The position numbers were made by a program, and so were the translations under genes. From Polaromonas sp. CF318 (GTDB lineage Bacteria; Pseudomonadota; Gammaproteobacteria; Burkholderiales; Burkholderiaceae_C), in contig NZ_AKIV01000139.1 of assembly GCF_000282655.1 (NCBI RefSeq), positions 1 through 43,951 of the forward strand: 43,951 nt of DNA, read 5' to 3'. The notes below the pieces were generated by a model. It saw only the letters and a program-made list of their open reading frames with translations, was not told the DNA's origin and did not search any database. Positions within the stretch are counted from its first letter, which is position 1. Each line of letters begins with the position of its first letter. This document shows, in pieces, positions 1-7,841 of the stretch.

Positions 1-1368
1 CCCGCCGCGGCCGGCGGCGGCTGGCTCTGGCCCGCGGATGCGCCCCTGGCCGGCCAGCTGCGCGCCCAGCTGCCGCGCATAGGCGTGTGGTCGGTGCTGG
101 CGCCCCCGGGCTGGCGGCTGCGCGGCTCGCTGGGTGCCGACGTCGCCATCAGCGGCACACGCGCCGCGCCGCAACTGGCCGGCGACCTGCTGGCCGACGA
201 CCTGGCGCTGCGCTCGGTGGTCGACGGCATTGAGTTCGGCAACGGCCGGCTGCGCGCCAAACTCGACGGCACCCGCATGCGCATCAACGAGTTCACGCTG
301 CAAGGCGCGGGCGACAAGGGCACGGGCGGCATCCTCACGGCGCAAGGCGAAGCCGGCTGGGTCGACGGCAAACCGCAGGTGCAGCTCAGCGCGAAGATCG
401 AACGCCTGCGCGCCAGCATACGCACAGACCGGCAGATCACCGTCTCCGGCGACATACAGGCCGGCCTCAAGGGCACGCAAAGCGAGCTCACCGGCAAGCT
501 GCTGGTCGACCAGGCCCGCATCATCCTGCCCGACGAAGGCACGCCCCAGCTCGGCGACGACGTGGTGGTGCGCAGCACACGCGGCACGGCGGCCGGCCAG
601 AAGGCGCCCGCGCAGACCAGCGCCGACACCACCGACCGCGACGCAAGACCCGTCAAGCTGGCCGTGGAACTCGATCTGGGACGCGACTTCCGCATCCAGG
701 GCAAGGGCATAGACACCCGCGTGCGTGGCACCCTGGCCCTGAGCGGCGACACCCTGCGCGAGCCCCGGCTTAACGGCACCATCAACACCGCGGGCGGCCA
801 GTACCGCGCCTACGGCCAGCGCCTGGACGTGGAACAAGGCATGCTGCGCTTCACCGGCGCCATCGACAACCCCACGCTCGACATCCTGGCGATACGCCCC
901 AACCTCACGCAGCGCGTGGGCGTTCAGATCACCGGCACCGCCCTGCTGCCGCGCGTGCGCCTGTATGCCCAGCCCGAGCTGCCCGACGCCGAAAAACTCT
1001 CCTGGCTGGTGGTGGGGCGCTCCTCCGCCTCGGGCGGCGCCGAAGCCGCCATGCTGCAGCAGGCCGCGCTGGCCCTGCTGGGCAGCAAAGGCGGAGGCGG
1101 CATGTCGGGCGGCCTGGCCGCCTCGCTGGGCCTCGATGAGCTGTCTTACCGCGGCGCCTCCAGCAACACCGACGGCAGCACCACCGAAAGCGCCCTCACC
1201 CTGGGCAAGCGCTTTTCGCGCAATTTTTACGCGGCTTACGAGCGCACCATCTCGGGCGCACTGGGCACGCTCTATGTGTTCTACGACCTGTCGCAACGCT
1301 TCACGGTGCGCGCCCAGGCCGGCCAGCAAAGCGCGGTGGATTTGATCTTCACCGTGCCGTATGACTGA
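1..1368 (+). CDS. tamB: TamB (translocation and assembly module), C-terminal part
   Basis: Open at the left edge of the window: the frame reads through from base 1 with no start, so only the last 455 residues are present. TamB is an inner-membrane-anchored, periplasm-spanning beta-helical protein that works with the Omp85 protein TamA in outer-membrane protein assembly and in lipid transport between membranes. The visible part shows the long repetitive beta-strand pattern of the TamB_C (DUF490) domain, with the family-typical ending of a tract around 'AEKLSWLVVGR', a glycine-rich stretch and a final strand closing in 'DLIFTVPYD'. This terminal strand pattern is usual for full-length TamB, so the 3' end looks intact. 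The preceding gene, outside the window, would be expected to be tamA. Family assignment is confident; function rests on family knowledge. Confidence 0.9.
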   Translation, partial: PAAAGGGWLWPADAPLAGQLRAQLPRIGVWSVLAPPGWRLRGSLGADVAISGTRAAPQLAGDLLADDLALRSVVDGIEFGNGRLRAKLDGTRMRINEFTLQGAGDKGTGGILTAQGEAGWVDGKPQVQLSAKIERLRASIRTDRQITVSGDIQAGLKGTQSELTGKLLVDQARIILPDEGTPQLGDDVVVRSTRGTAAGQKAPAQTSADTTDRDARPVKLAVELDLGRDFRIQGKGIDTRVRGTLALSGDTLREPRLNGTINTAGGQYRAYGQRLDVEQGMLRFTGAIDNPTLDILAIRPNLTQRVGVQITGTALLPRVRLYAQPELPDAEKLSWLVVGRSSASGGAEAAMLQQAALALLGSKGGGGMSGGLAASLGLDELSYRGASSNTDGSTTESALTLGKRFSRNFYAAYERTISGALGTLYVFYDLSQRFTVRAQAGQQSAVDLIFTVPYD

Positions 1369-1429
1369 TAAGGACTGGGGCCGATTCCGGCCGCGCAAAA
1401 AGGGCCCCCGCCACCGAATACAATCACGG

Positions 1430-1444
1430 CTTCTCCCCGAGAAG
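1430..1444 (+). other. Short inverted repeat in the tRNA leader
   Basis: CTTCTC-CCC-GAGAAG is a perfect 6-bp inverted repeat ending one base before the tRNA 5' end. A possible -10 box, TACAAT, lies at 1419-1424, but no convincing -35 box is visible. The repeat may be part of the 5' leader removed by RNase P; no function is claimed. Confidence 0.35.
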
Positions 1445-1445
1445 T

Positions 1446-1520
1446 GCCGCCATAGTTCAATGGATAGAACGAGTGCCTCCTAAGCGCTAGATACAGGTTC
1501 GATTCCTGTTGGTGGTACCA
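1446..1520 (+). tRNA. tRNA-Arg (anticodon CCT)
   Basis: 75 nt including an encoded CCA. The acceptor arms GCCGCCA and TGGTGGT pair over 7 bp with two G-U pairs, followed by discriminator A. The anticodon stem AGTGC/GCGCT encloses the loop CTCCTAA, giving anticodon CCT, which reads the AGG arginine codon. The T arm contains GGTTCGATTCC. AGG is a rare codon in GC-rich proteobacteria, and tRNA-Arg(CCT) genes are known integration sites. The neighbouring two-gene islet is therefore of interest, although no integrase or duplicated tRNA 3' end was seen. Confidence 0.96.
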
Positions 1521-1554
1521 AGGCCTTGCATCAGGTCGATGCTTTTAAAACGTC

Positions 1555-2343
1555 CTAGCCCCGTCCGCCAGCAGGTCCCGCGCTACCCGCGTTGCCCGGA
1601 CAGCCGGGGCTACCCCAGATTGCGATCACGCCGCTCTTTCCTTGCAAAGCTGATGGGCGTTGTGATGCTCCGCAACTGCCGGCCGTACCGTTGGTCACAG
1701 GGCTGGTACCAGGATTGGCCTTGAACATCACCACCACTTTGGCGGTTGCGCCACCCGGCCCAGCCGCACCTGCAGCGCCTCCTGCTCCACCATTGGCCGC
1801 TCCGCATCTCTTGTTCAGGACGTTTTTTCTGGGGCCACCACCCTGCTGACCCTTACCCCCGTTGCCTCCATCCCCGCCAGGCCCACCATCGGTCCTTATC
1901 CACAGTGAGCCTTCATTGTCGATGGAGTCAATGTCGTGGATGTTCAGGCTCACGCCTTGCTTGCCAGGAGTTCCGCCAGCGCCAGCCGCGCCAGCCGCAC
2001 CCACCGCGCAATAGCTGGCCTGCCTGGGAGGCGGGGCGCCGTCCGCTGCCCGCCCAGGCTTCGCTTGAGGCGCCGAGAGGTCAATGGTGGCGTTTTCTTC
2101 GATCCTGATTGTCTTCACGCTCCAATCAATCGCCGTCACGCCTTCACCAGCTTTCAGGGTCACGTTTTTTGGCAAGTAGAGCGTGTCGATAATCAAGCCT
2201 GACGCTTGATCCATTGGGATGACGTAGACCAATTGGCCTGCCGCCAAAGGAGGAAACTGTCCAACCGGCACCTGGGCTGTCGCGTCAAACACAAGTCCGA
2301 CAATGAAAGTGATTTGCACAATCACCTTAATGAGAAATCGCAT
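1555..2343 (-). CDS. Secreted glycine-rich, collagen-like hypothetical protein
   Basis: 262 residues. I start it at ATG 2343, preceded by an AAGGA ribosome site, because this places a clear signal peptide (MRFLIKVIVQITFIVGL..., ending around ATAQ) at the N-terminus; a longer frame upstream adds nothing recognisable. Residues about 25-95 look like a compact beta domain. From about residue 100 to the end the protein is dominated by Gly/Ala/Pro with short Gly-X-Y runs (GAAGAAGAGG, GPGGDGGNGG, ending GSAGPAGGRG) broken by a segment around 'SLNIHDIDSIDNEGSLWIRT'. Several cysteines (CAVG, KRCG, GSCG, GCPG) could form disulfides in the periplasm or outside the cell. It sits 123 bp downstream of another exported unknown on the same strand, probably one operon. 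No family recognised; a surface or matrix role is a guess from composition. Confidence 0.75.
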   Translation of the reverse strand: MRFLIKVIVQITFIVGLVFDATAQVPVGQFPPLAAGQLVYVIPMDQASGLIIDTLYLPKNVTLKAGEGVTAIDWSVKTIRIEENATIDLSAPQAKPGRAADGAPPPRQASYCAVGAAGAAGAGGTPGKQGVSLNIHDIDSIDNEGSLWIRTDGGPGGDGGNGGKGQQGGGPRKNVLNKRCGAANGGAGGAAGAAGPGGATAKVVVMFKANPGTSPVTNGTAGSCGASQRPSALQGKSGVIAIWGSPGCPGNAGSAGPAGGRG

Positions 2344-2466
2344 GGAGTTTCCTTTTTTTTGTGAAGAATGAGGCTGCATAGCAAACAGATGACTTCTGTT
2401 GCAACGCAGCTTGTGGACTACCTGATCGAACCTGAAGGCAGCCACCTTTACGATGCCACCGACCGC

Positions 2467-3276
2467 TCATTTATTTTTCCCCTGCTCTTCACGAACAGAG
2501 TTGTCGACGCAGTTAATGCGAGCAATAAATTGCGGTGTCAGCGTGGTGGCAGGATCGTTGATCCGCGATTTGACGATCGCCAATGCTTCAATGATTTTTT
2601 GAATCGAGCCTTCCGAAAGATCGGTAGTAAACGGCATGGACAGTGTGGTGTCCTTGGCATCCATCCCAATCACGTCAACCGAGATCGATCCGGATGTTCG
2701 TCCCGCTTTCGCGCTCGCGGCCAGGGCAAACAAGCTCCCTCCAATCGAGGCTTCCGTGGTGACCACATCAATCACCAGACGCATCCCGGCACCAATGCGT
2801 CCGTAGGCGATGATTTTTTTGCTGCTGTCGACAATATCCTCCGAGCGGTATTTCATGAAGTCGATGGCGATGTGCTCCCTGTGGCTGCTGGCACCAAATA
2901 TGCCTGCAACACCCCCCGACTGATTGCCTTTCAACAGGCCAATTTGGGTTGAGATGTTTGGCAGGAGCTTGTTGATTTTTTCCGGAGTGTCGGGCCAACC
3001 CTTCAGCGTGCTGACGACCTCTCCGTCTTTGATGGAAAACTCGGTGTAATTTGCCGCTGCGAACGTCGGTAGCGGGATGTATTCGAGATTTCCATTGCAC
3101 AGGAATGGAGACCCGGCGGCGCCCAGTCTTTCGGGCAGGACAACGGACTGGGTTGTTGCGCTGCCCGCTATGGCGTTTGCAATGACACGGGCTTGTTGTG
3201 CGACGCCCGTCTGAGCCATTGCAGGCCCCCCCAGCGCTGCAGTGACAAGAAGCATTGGAAATAAAAAAGCCTTCAT
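2467..3276 (-). CDS. Exported hypothetical protein
   Basis: 269 residues. It starts at ATG 3276 behind a near-perfect AAAGGAGG ribosome site. The N-terminus MKAFLFPMLLVTAALGGPAMA followed by Q is a clear Sec signal peptide. The mature protein appears soluble and periplasmic or secreted, with mixed alpha/beta composition, two cysteines (around mature 'PFLCNG' and near the C-terminus 'RINCVD') that could pair, and a lysine-rich end. I recognise no domain. It is the promoter-proximal gene of a probable two-gene operon with the collagen-like protein downstream, so the two may act together outside the cytoplasm. Base composition of this pair looks less GC-rich than the flanks, with A/T-rich codons in places, which hints at later acquisition beside the tRNA. 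Reality of the gene is well supported by the ribosome site and signal peptide; function is unknown. Confidence 0.75.
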   Translation of the reverse strand: MKAFLFPMLLVTAALGGPAMAQTGVAQQARVIANAIAGSATTQSVVLPERLGAAGSPFLCNGNLEYIPLPTFAAANYTEFSIKDGEVVSTLKGWPDTPEKINKLLPNISTQIGLLKGNQSGGVAGIFGASSHREHIAIDFMKYRSEDIVDSSKKIIAYGRIGAGMRLVIDVVTTEASIGGSLFALAASAKAGRTSGSISVDVIGMDAKDTTLSMPFTTDLSEGSIQKIIEALAIVKSRINDPATTLTPQFIARINCVDNSVREEQGKNK

Positions 3277-3379
3277 GTGAGTTCCTCCTTTGTTTTAATC
3301 ATTTGTGCCGGGAAACACATGACCATGCGTCGTCTTCGTGCTCCCTGGCTTGACGGTACACCTTGTTCGCAGGGCATGC

Positions 3380-3397
3380 CTCCTTCAATTAAAGGAG
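3380..3397. other. Perfect 6-bp inverted repeat, intergenic
   Basis: CTCCTT-CAATTA-AAGGAG lies in the 267-bp gap between the minus-strand secreted pair and the plus-strand EamA gene. It could be a small hairpin or operator. On the minus strand its arm resembles a ribosome site followed one base later by ATG, too close for normal initiation. Nothing else was recognised in this gap, and I see no known riboswitch ahead of the transporter. Confidence 0.3.
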
Positions 3398-3543
3398 ATA
3401 CCGGAGATAAAACCTGTTGGCCCCTGAGCAGCGCTTCCTGGGGTTCTGACGGCGGCCCGAGCTCATCGCCAGGCCGGCCAACGCAGCAAGCACTCGCGTA
3501 ATATGGAAAGGGCAAACCTCCCTGGCCCCCCAAAAGAACCGCC

Positions 3544-4596
3544 ATGAACCCACTGTCCCAACCCGGCGTACTGGCCACACTGCTCGCGGCAACGCTGTTC
3601 GGCGCGGGCACCCCGCTGGCCAAGCTCTTGCTGGCGCAGGCCAGTCCCTGGCTGCTGGCGGCTTTGCTTTACCTGGGTTCGGGCATCGGGCTGTTTCTGC
3701 TGCGGCGGCTGCGCCGCTCACCGCCTGTACATATGCCTCGCGGGGAGTGGAAGTGGCTGGCCGGTGCCGTGGTCGCGGGCGGCATGCTGGGCCCGGTCTT
3801 GCTGATGCTGGGGCTTTCAGGCATGCCGGCGTCGGGCGCTTCCCTGTTGCTGAACGCGGAAGGAGTGCTGACGTCCTTGATTGCCTGGTTTGTTTTCCGT
3901 GAAAACTTTGACCGCCGCATTGCGCTGGGCATGCTGGCCATTGTGGCGGGCGGTGTGATTCTTTCCTGGCCCGGTGAGGCGCGGTTCGGCGAATTCTGGC
4001 CCGCGCTGGCCGTGGTCGGCGCCTGCCTGGCCTGGGGTGTGGACAACAACCTGACCCGCAAGGTGTCCTTGTCCGATGCTTCGTTCATCGCCATGGTCAA
4101 GGGCCTGGTGGCCGGGGCCACCAACCTGGTGCTGGCGCTGTCGCTGGGCGCCGCGTGGCCCGCGCTACCCGTGGTGCTGGCGGCAGCGCTGCTGGGTTTT
4201 GCGAGCTATGGCGCCAGCCTGGCGCTGTTTGTCCTGGGCTTGCGCCACCTCGGGACGGCGCGCACAGGCGCGTATTTTTCGATTGCGCCGTTTGTGGGCG
4301 CGGCCCTGGCGATTGCCGTCCTCGGCGAGCCCGTCACGCTGTCCTTGCTGATCGCGGCGACGCTGATGGCCTGGGGCGTCTGGCTGCACCTGACCGAAAG
4401 CCACCAGCATTCACACACCCACGAGCCGCTGGAGCACAGCCATGAACATGCGCACGGCCTGGGTGACGAGCACCACGACCATGCGCACGACACGCCGGTG
4501 GCGCCCGGCACGCGCCACACGCATGCGCACAGGCACCTGCCCATCTCCCACAGCCATGCGCACTTCCCCGATGCCCATCACCGGCATTCGCATTAA
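3544..4596 (+). CDS. DMT-superfamily (EamA) transporter with histidine-rich C-terminal tail
   Basis: 350 residues. Residues 1-about 283 form the ten-helix EamA/DMT fold: two tandem EamA repeats, each of five hydrophobic segments, the second starting near 'EFWPALAVVGACLAWGVDNN'. EamA proteins are inner-membrane exporters or uniporters for metabolites, amino acids or other small solutes. The last 68 or so residues are unusual: about two dozen histidines in HxH and HxHxH patterns mixed with D/E (for example HSHTHEPLEHSHEHAH), following the last membrane segment. Such tails bind divalent metals such as Zn, Ni, Co or Cu in metal transporters, so a metal-related role is inferred. No metal regulator or metal riboswitch is visible next to it. 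The ribosome site is weak (AAAGAA upstream of ATG). Family call is strong; the substrate is unknown. Confidence 0.88.
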   Translation: MNPLSQPGVLATLLAATLFGAGTPLAKLLLAQASPWLLAALLYLGSGIGLFLLRRLRRSPPVHMPRGEWKWLAGAVVAGGMLGPVLLMLGLSGMPASGASLLLNAEGVLTSLIAWFVFRENFDRRIALGMLAIVAGGVILSWPGEARFGEFWPALAVVGACLAWGVDNNLTRKVSLSDASFIAMVKGLVAGATNLVLALSLGAAWPALPVVLAAALLGFASYGASLALFVLGLRHLGTARTGAYFSIAPFVGAALAIAVLGEPVTLSLLIAATLMAWGVWLHLTESHQHSHTHEPLEHSHEHAHGLGDEHHDHAHDTPVAPGTRHTHAHRHLPISHSHAHFPDAHHRHSH

Positions 4597-4787
4597 GGGT
4601 TTTGAATTGGAAATCCGGTCCGGATGCCAACAACTGTCTTCAGGTTTCAGCGCACAGCCTCCATTGCCTGATCACCGCCACAGCACCGGGGATTCGGCGA
4701 CGGCTTTGTGAGCCTGTTGCTGCCGGCCTATTTGCTCAAGCCTGGGACGGCGTCATTCCAGGAAATGGACGTGCCCACGCGCAGTTC

Positions 4788-5171
4788 CTATGCAAACAAA
4801 GCCCATAAGCCCCACGCGGCGCAGATCCAGACGGCGACCACAAATGCAGCGCCCCACAAGCTGCGCGGCCTGGCACCTTCATCGGCCAGCCATGCGTCGC
4901 CTTGCCGCCGGCAATCGGCGATGACCTCCGCGGGCGTCACGGATATGGCCAGCCAGACCAGGCCCGGCAGCAAGAGCAGGTCGTCGAGGTAGCCCAGCAC
5001 CGGGATGAAGTCCGGGATGAGGTCGATGGGGCTCAGTGCGTAAGCCACGACAAACATGCCAAGCGCCTTGGCATACCAGGGCGTCCGGGGATGTTTGCAG
5101 GCAAACCAGAGCGTGACCCCGTCACGCTTGAGCTTGCGGGCCCAGCCTCGCAAGGATTCCACAAATCTCAC
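4788..5171 (-). CDS. DUF1232 (YkvA-like) small membrane protein
   Basis: 127 residues from GTG 5171, chosen because GGGGAG lies 7 bases upstream and because known DUF1232 proteins begin just before the conserved core. A longer frame from ATG 5312 overlaps the upstream deacylase stop as ATGA and would add 47 residues without family resemblance, so that start remains possible. The core contains the DUF1232 signature 'YALSPIDLIPDFIPVLGYLDD' split across about residues 44-64, preceded by RTPWYAKALG, and a second hydrophobic stretch lies at the C-terminus (AAFVVAVWICAAWGLWALFA). The function of DUF1232 proteins is not established; they are small membrane-associated proteins. Downstream position suggests cotranscription with the deacylase, but a functional link is not evident. 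Confidence 0.85.
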   Translation of the reverse strand: MRFVESLRGWARKLKRDGVTLWFACKHPRTPWYAKALGMFVVAYALSPIDLIPDFIPVLGYLDDLLLLPGLVWLAISVTPAEVIADCRRQGDAWLADEGARPRSLWGAAFVVAVWICAAWGLWALFA

Positions 5172-5308
5172 ACGCACTCTCCCCAAAAAAGCCTGGCCGA
5201 TGCGGCCATACCGGGGAGAAAACTTGCCTGGCTCCTTGGCGATCCATGGCAAGGCCTGTCCCGAGGCCGAGACCATAGTATGCAGGGTGGGCGATGGCCG
5301 GGGCGCCA

Positions 5309-6748
5309 TCATGCCAAGGCACCTTTCCTGCGCAGCACGCGGCCCGCATCCAGGCTGGCGCTGAGGCCATCGCGGCAGGCGAGGCGGCCATTGACAAACA
5401 CAGCATCGATTCCCGAACTGACTTCGGTGGGGTACTCGTAGCTGGCGTTGGCGGTGACGCGGTGTTCATCAAAGATGACAATGTCCGCGTGATTGCCGGG
5501 CGCCAGGATTCCCCGGCCGGCGAGGCCGAAGCGCCTTGCGCTGAGGCCCGTCATTTTGTGGATGGCGGCTTCAAGCGAAAACAGCTTTCTCTCGCGCACG
5601 TAGTGCCCCAGCACGCGGGGAAAAGTCCCCCACAAGCGGGGATGCGGGCGCACGTCGTGCGCCAGGCCGTCCGAGCCGACCATGGCCATTGGATGGCTGA
5701 GGATGCGGCCGACGTCGTCCTCGCTCATCGCGAAGTAGATGGCCCCGGCCGGTTGCAATGCCCGCGCCACTTCTTCTTCGGTCTGGTTTCTTTCGCGCGC
5801 AAGGTCTTTCAGGGAGCGGCCCGCAACACCGGGCTCGGGCTGGGACCAGGTCACCAGCACATCGCTTGACTGTTTCACACGGGACGGCAGCAGCATGGTG
5901 GACGACGCGTTGTAGGGATAGCAGTCAAAGCAGACCGCTTGCCCCAGCGCCGCCTGCTCCAGCATCGCCAGGGTCTGCACGGAGCGGCCGTGGTTGGCCG
6001 TGCCCACCAGCTTGTGGTGGGAAATAACGGTGTCCACGCCCAGTTCCCGGCCTATGTGCAGGGCCTCGCGCAAGGCCTCGTCGATGGCGTCGCCTTCGTC
6101 GCGGATGTGCATGGTTACGATGCCGCCGGCTGCCTTGAGCTGCGCGCCCACGGCGACCACCTCTTCCGCCGTGGCCGCTTTCGCGGGCGGATAGTACAGC
6201 CCGGTCGACAGGCCGATGGCGCCCGCGGCCAGCGCCGAGGCCAGTTCCGCCGCCATGCCCGCCGACTCGGCCGGGGTGGCGGGCCTTCCAAGATCGGCCA
6301 TGTACTTGACCCGCAGCGTGGAATGGCCCACGAGGCAGGCGACGTTGACGGCCAGCGGGGACCGGTCCAGCGCCTCCAGGTAGGCGGCAAAACTCGGGTA
6401 GATCCAGCCGTCCGTTCCCAAAATATCCAGCGGTGGCGGTGGGTGGCGGGTCTCCAGGGGGGCCAGGCTGACGCCGCAGTTGCCCGACACCACCGTCGTC
6501 ACGCCCTGCGACAACTTGGGGTGAGCGCCCGTTGTGGGCGAGAGCAGCAAACGGTCATCGTGGGTGTGCACGTCGATAAACCCCGGTGCGACAATCCGTC
6601 CGTGCGCACCGACCCGTTCGCTCGCCTGCGCGGCCGACAGGTCGCCGATGGCGAGAATTTTTCCCTGGGACACGCCGAGGTCGGCACGCACGCGGGCGGC
6701 ACCCGTCCCGTCAATCAGTTCGCCGCCTTCAATGATGCAATCGAACAT
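5309..6748 (-). CDS. N-acyl-D-amino-acid deacylase (D-aminoacylase family amidohydrolase)
   Basis: 479 residues, the normal length of the family. Enzymes of this group use zinc to hydrolyse N-acyl-D-amino acids to the free D-amino acid and a carboxylate. Visible hallmarks are the amidohydrolase opening (DCIIEGGELIDGTG), the metal motif HTHDD at H61/H63, the D-aminoacylase-specific cysteine ligand in SGNCGVS (C91), later histidines in GHSTLR, MHIRDEGD and ISHHK, and the catalytic aspartate in MVGSDGLAHD. The exact substrate (D-Asp, D-Glu or neutral) cannot be told from the sequence. Its start is 6 bases after the stop of the Tat-exported Bug protein, so the two are almost certainly cotranscribed. 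The Bug protein may deliver the substrate and the divergent LysR may regulate the pair. Confidence 0.92.
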   Translation of the reverse strand: MFDCIIEGGELIDGTGAARVRADLGVSQGKILAIGDLSAAQASERVGAHGRIVAPGFIDVHTHDDRLLLSPTTGAHPKLSQGVTTVVSGNCGVSLAPLETRHPPPPLDILGTDGWIYPSFAAYLEALDRSPLAVNVACLVGHSTLRVKYMADLGRPATPAESAGMAAELASALAAGAIGLSTGLYYPPAKAATAEEVVAVGAQLKAAGGIVTMHIRDEGDAIDEALREALHIGRELGVDTVISHHKLVGTANHGRSVQTLAMLEQAALGQAVCFDCYPYNASSTMLLPSRVKQSSDVLVTWSQPEPGVAGRSLKDLARERNQTEEEVARALQPAGAIYFAMSEDDVGRILSHPMAMVGSDGLAHDVRPHPRLWGTFPRVLGHYVRERKLFSLEAAIHKMTGLSARRFGLAGRGILAPGNHADIVIFDEHRVTANASYEYPTEVSSGIDAVFVNGRLACRDGLSASLDAGRVLRRKGALA

Positions 6749-6754
6749 ACGCGT

Positions 6755-7735
6755 TCAATCCACCTGGACGCCGGCGCGCTTGACGACCTCCGTCCACATC
6801 CGCGTCTCCCGCAGGGCGCGATCAAACAGGCGGTCGGGCGAACCTATGGTGGTCTCGAAGGAAATGGCGGCGTAGCGCTCATTGACCGCGGCGCTGCCCA
6901 GCACCTTGTTGATCTCCCCGTTGAGCCGCATCACGACGTCGCGCGGCGTGCCGGCCGGCGCGACAATGCCGCCCCAGGCCGTCGTTTCATAACCCTTGAC
7001 GAACTCCCCGATGGCCGGCACCTCGGGAAACAGCGGGCTGCGCGCCCGGCCGGAAACGCCCAGCGCCTTGATGCGGCCGTTCTTGATGTGCGGCGCGATG
7101 GACGACAGGTTGTCGAACATCAGGTCGACCTGGCCGCCCATCAGGTCCTGGATGGCCTGCGGGCTGCCGCGGTAAGGCACGTGGGTCATGAAGGTGCCGG
7201 TCATGCTCTTGAACAGTTCACCGCCGAGGTGGCCGGTGGTGCCGTTGCCGGGAGACGCCATGCTGAGTTTGCCGGGCCTGGACCTGGCCAGCGCGATCAA
7301 CTCGGCCACGTTCTTCACGCCCAGGTCGTTCCTGACGACGAGCGCGTTTTGAACATACCCGAGCAGCGCCACGGGAACCAGCTGTTTTTCCGGGTCGTAG
7401 GGCAGCTTGGAGAAAAGCGATTTGTTGATCGCCAGCGTGCCCACATTGCCGTATCCCAGCGTGTACCCGTCCGGCGCCGCGCGCACGATTTCCTGCATGC
7501 CGATGTTGCCGCTTGCACCGGGCTTGTTGTCGATGACAAAAGGCTGTCCCAGGGCCTTCATCAGCTCGCTGGTCAGGATGCGGCAGATGTTGTCGGGGGA
7601 GCCGCCAGCGGCGGATGGAACGATGAGGCGGATGGGCCGGTCGGGCCAGGCGGCGCGCGCCAGCAGGGGTGATGAGGCCATCGCCGCCGCCCCCAGTTTG
7701 AGGAACGTTCGCCGCGTTGTCTGGTAGTTGGTCAT
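6755..7735 (-). CDS. Bug/TctC-type periplasmic solute-binding protein, Tat-exported
   Basis: 326 residues from ATG 7735, with AAGGTGA 8 bases upstream; the longer frame upstream runs into the LysR promoter region and is not coding. The N-terminus carries a twin-arginine motif, TRRTFLK, followed by a hydrophobic stretch ending in ARA, so export by the Tat system is predicted, whereas most Bug proteins use Sec. The mature part shows the TctC/Bug pattern: PIRLIVPSAAGG, VIDNKPGASGNIG, PDGYTLGYG, HVPYRG, DLMGGQVDLMFDN and HIKNGRIKALGV. Bug proteins bind small carboxylates, amino acids or related compounds in the periplasm, often without cognate TctAB membrane genes nearby, as here. Coupling to a D-aminoacylase suggests an N-acylated or D-amino acid ligand, which is inference. 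Confidence 0.92.
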   Translation of the reverse strand: MTNYQTTRRTFLKLGAAAMASSPLLARAAWPDRPIRLIVPSAAGGSPDNICRILTSELMKALGQPFVIDNKPGASGNIGMQEIVRAAPDGYTLGYGNVGTLAINKSLFSKLPYDPEKQLVPVALLGYVQNALVVRNDLGVKNVAELIALARSRPGKLSMASPGNGTTGHLGGELFKSMTGTFMTHVPYRGSPQAIQDLMGGQVDLMFDNLSSIAPHIKNGRIKALGVSGRARSPLFPEVPAIGEFVKGYETTAWGGIVAPAGTPRDVVMRLNGEINKVLGSAAVNERYAAISFETTIGSPDRLFDRALRETRMWTEVVKRAGVQVD

Positions 7736-7751
7736 GGAGGTCACCTTGAGG

Positions 7752-7772
7752 TTCAGCAATGAGGAAACTGAA
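7752..7772. promoter_or_regulatory. Dyad between divergent Bug and LysR genes (candidate LysR site)
   Basis: TTCAG and CTGAA arms are separated by 11 bases, between the Bug start at 7735 and the LysR start at 7842. Divergent promoters with an interrupted dyad are the usual architecture for LysR-type autoregulation and target control. The sequence is consistent with such a site but does not prove it. Confidence 0.4.
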
Positions 7773-7841
7773 TGATGCGTGGACAAACCTTTAGCTACAA
7801 ACGACAATTTCTGCGTCTTCCATGCTTTTTTCTCATGCACC

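Noticed and set aside
1446..3300. A complete genomic island or prophage at tRNA-Arg(CCT).
   Set aside because: No integrase, transposase, phage gene or duplicated tRNA 3' end was found.
3273..3377. A 34-codon minus-strand frame ending in ATGA overlap with the exported protein gene at 3276, preceded by AAGGAGG.
   Set aside because: The AAGGAGG is only one base from the ATG, too close for normal initiation, and the peptide has no recognisable feature. A leader peptide cannot be excluded.
3400..3543. Possible metal riboswitch ahead of the His-rich EamA transporter.
   Set aside because: I could not match the NiCo, manganese (yybP-ykoY) or other known aptamer cores; only a short inverted repeat was seen.
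4597..4787. Possible gene remnant, with a hydrophobic reading around 4700-4740.
   Set aside because: No recognisable family, start or ribosome site; treated as intergenic.
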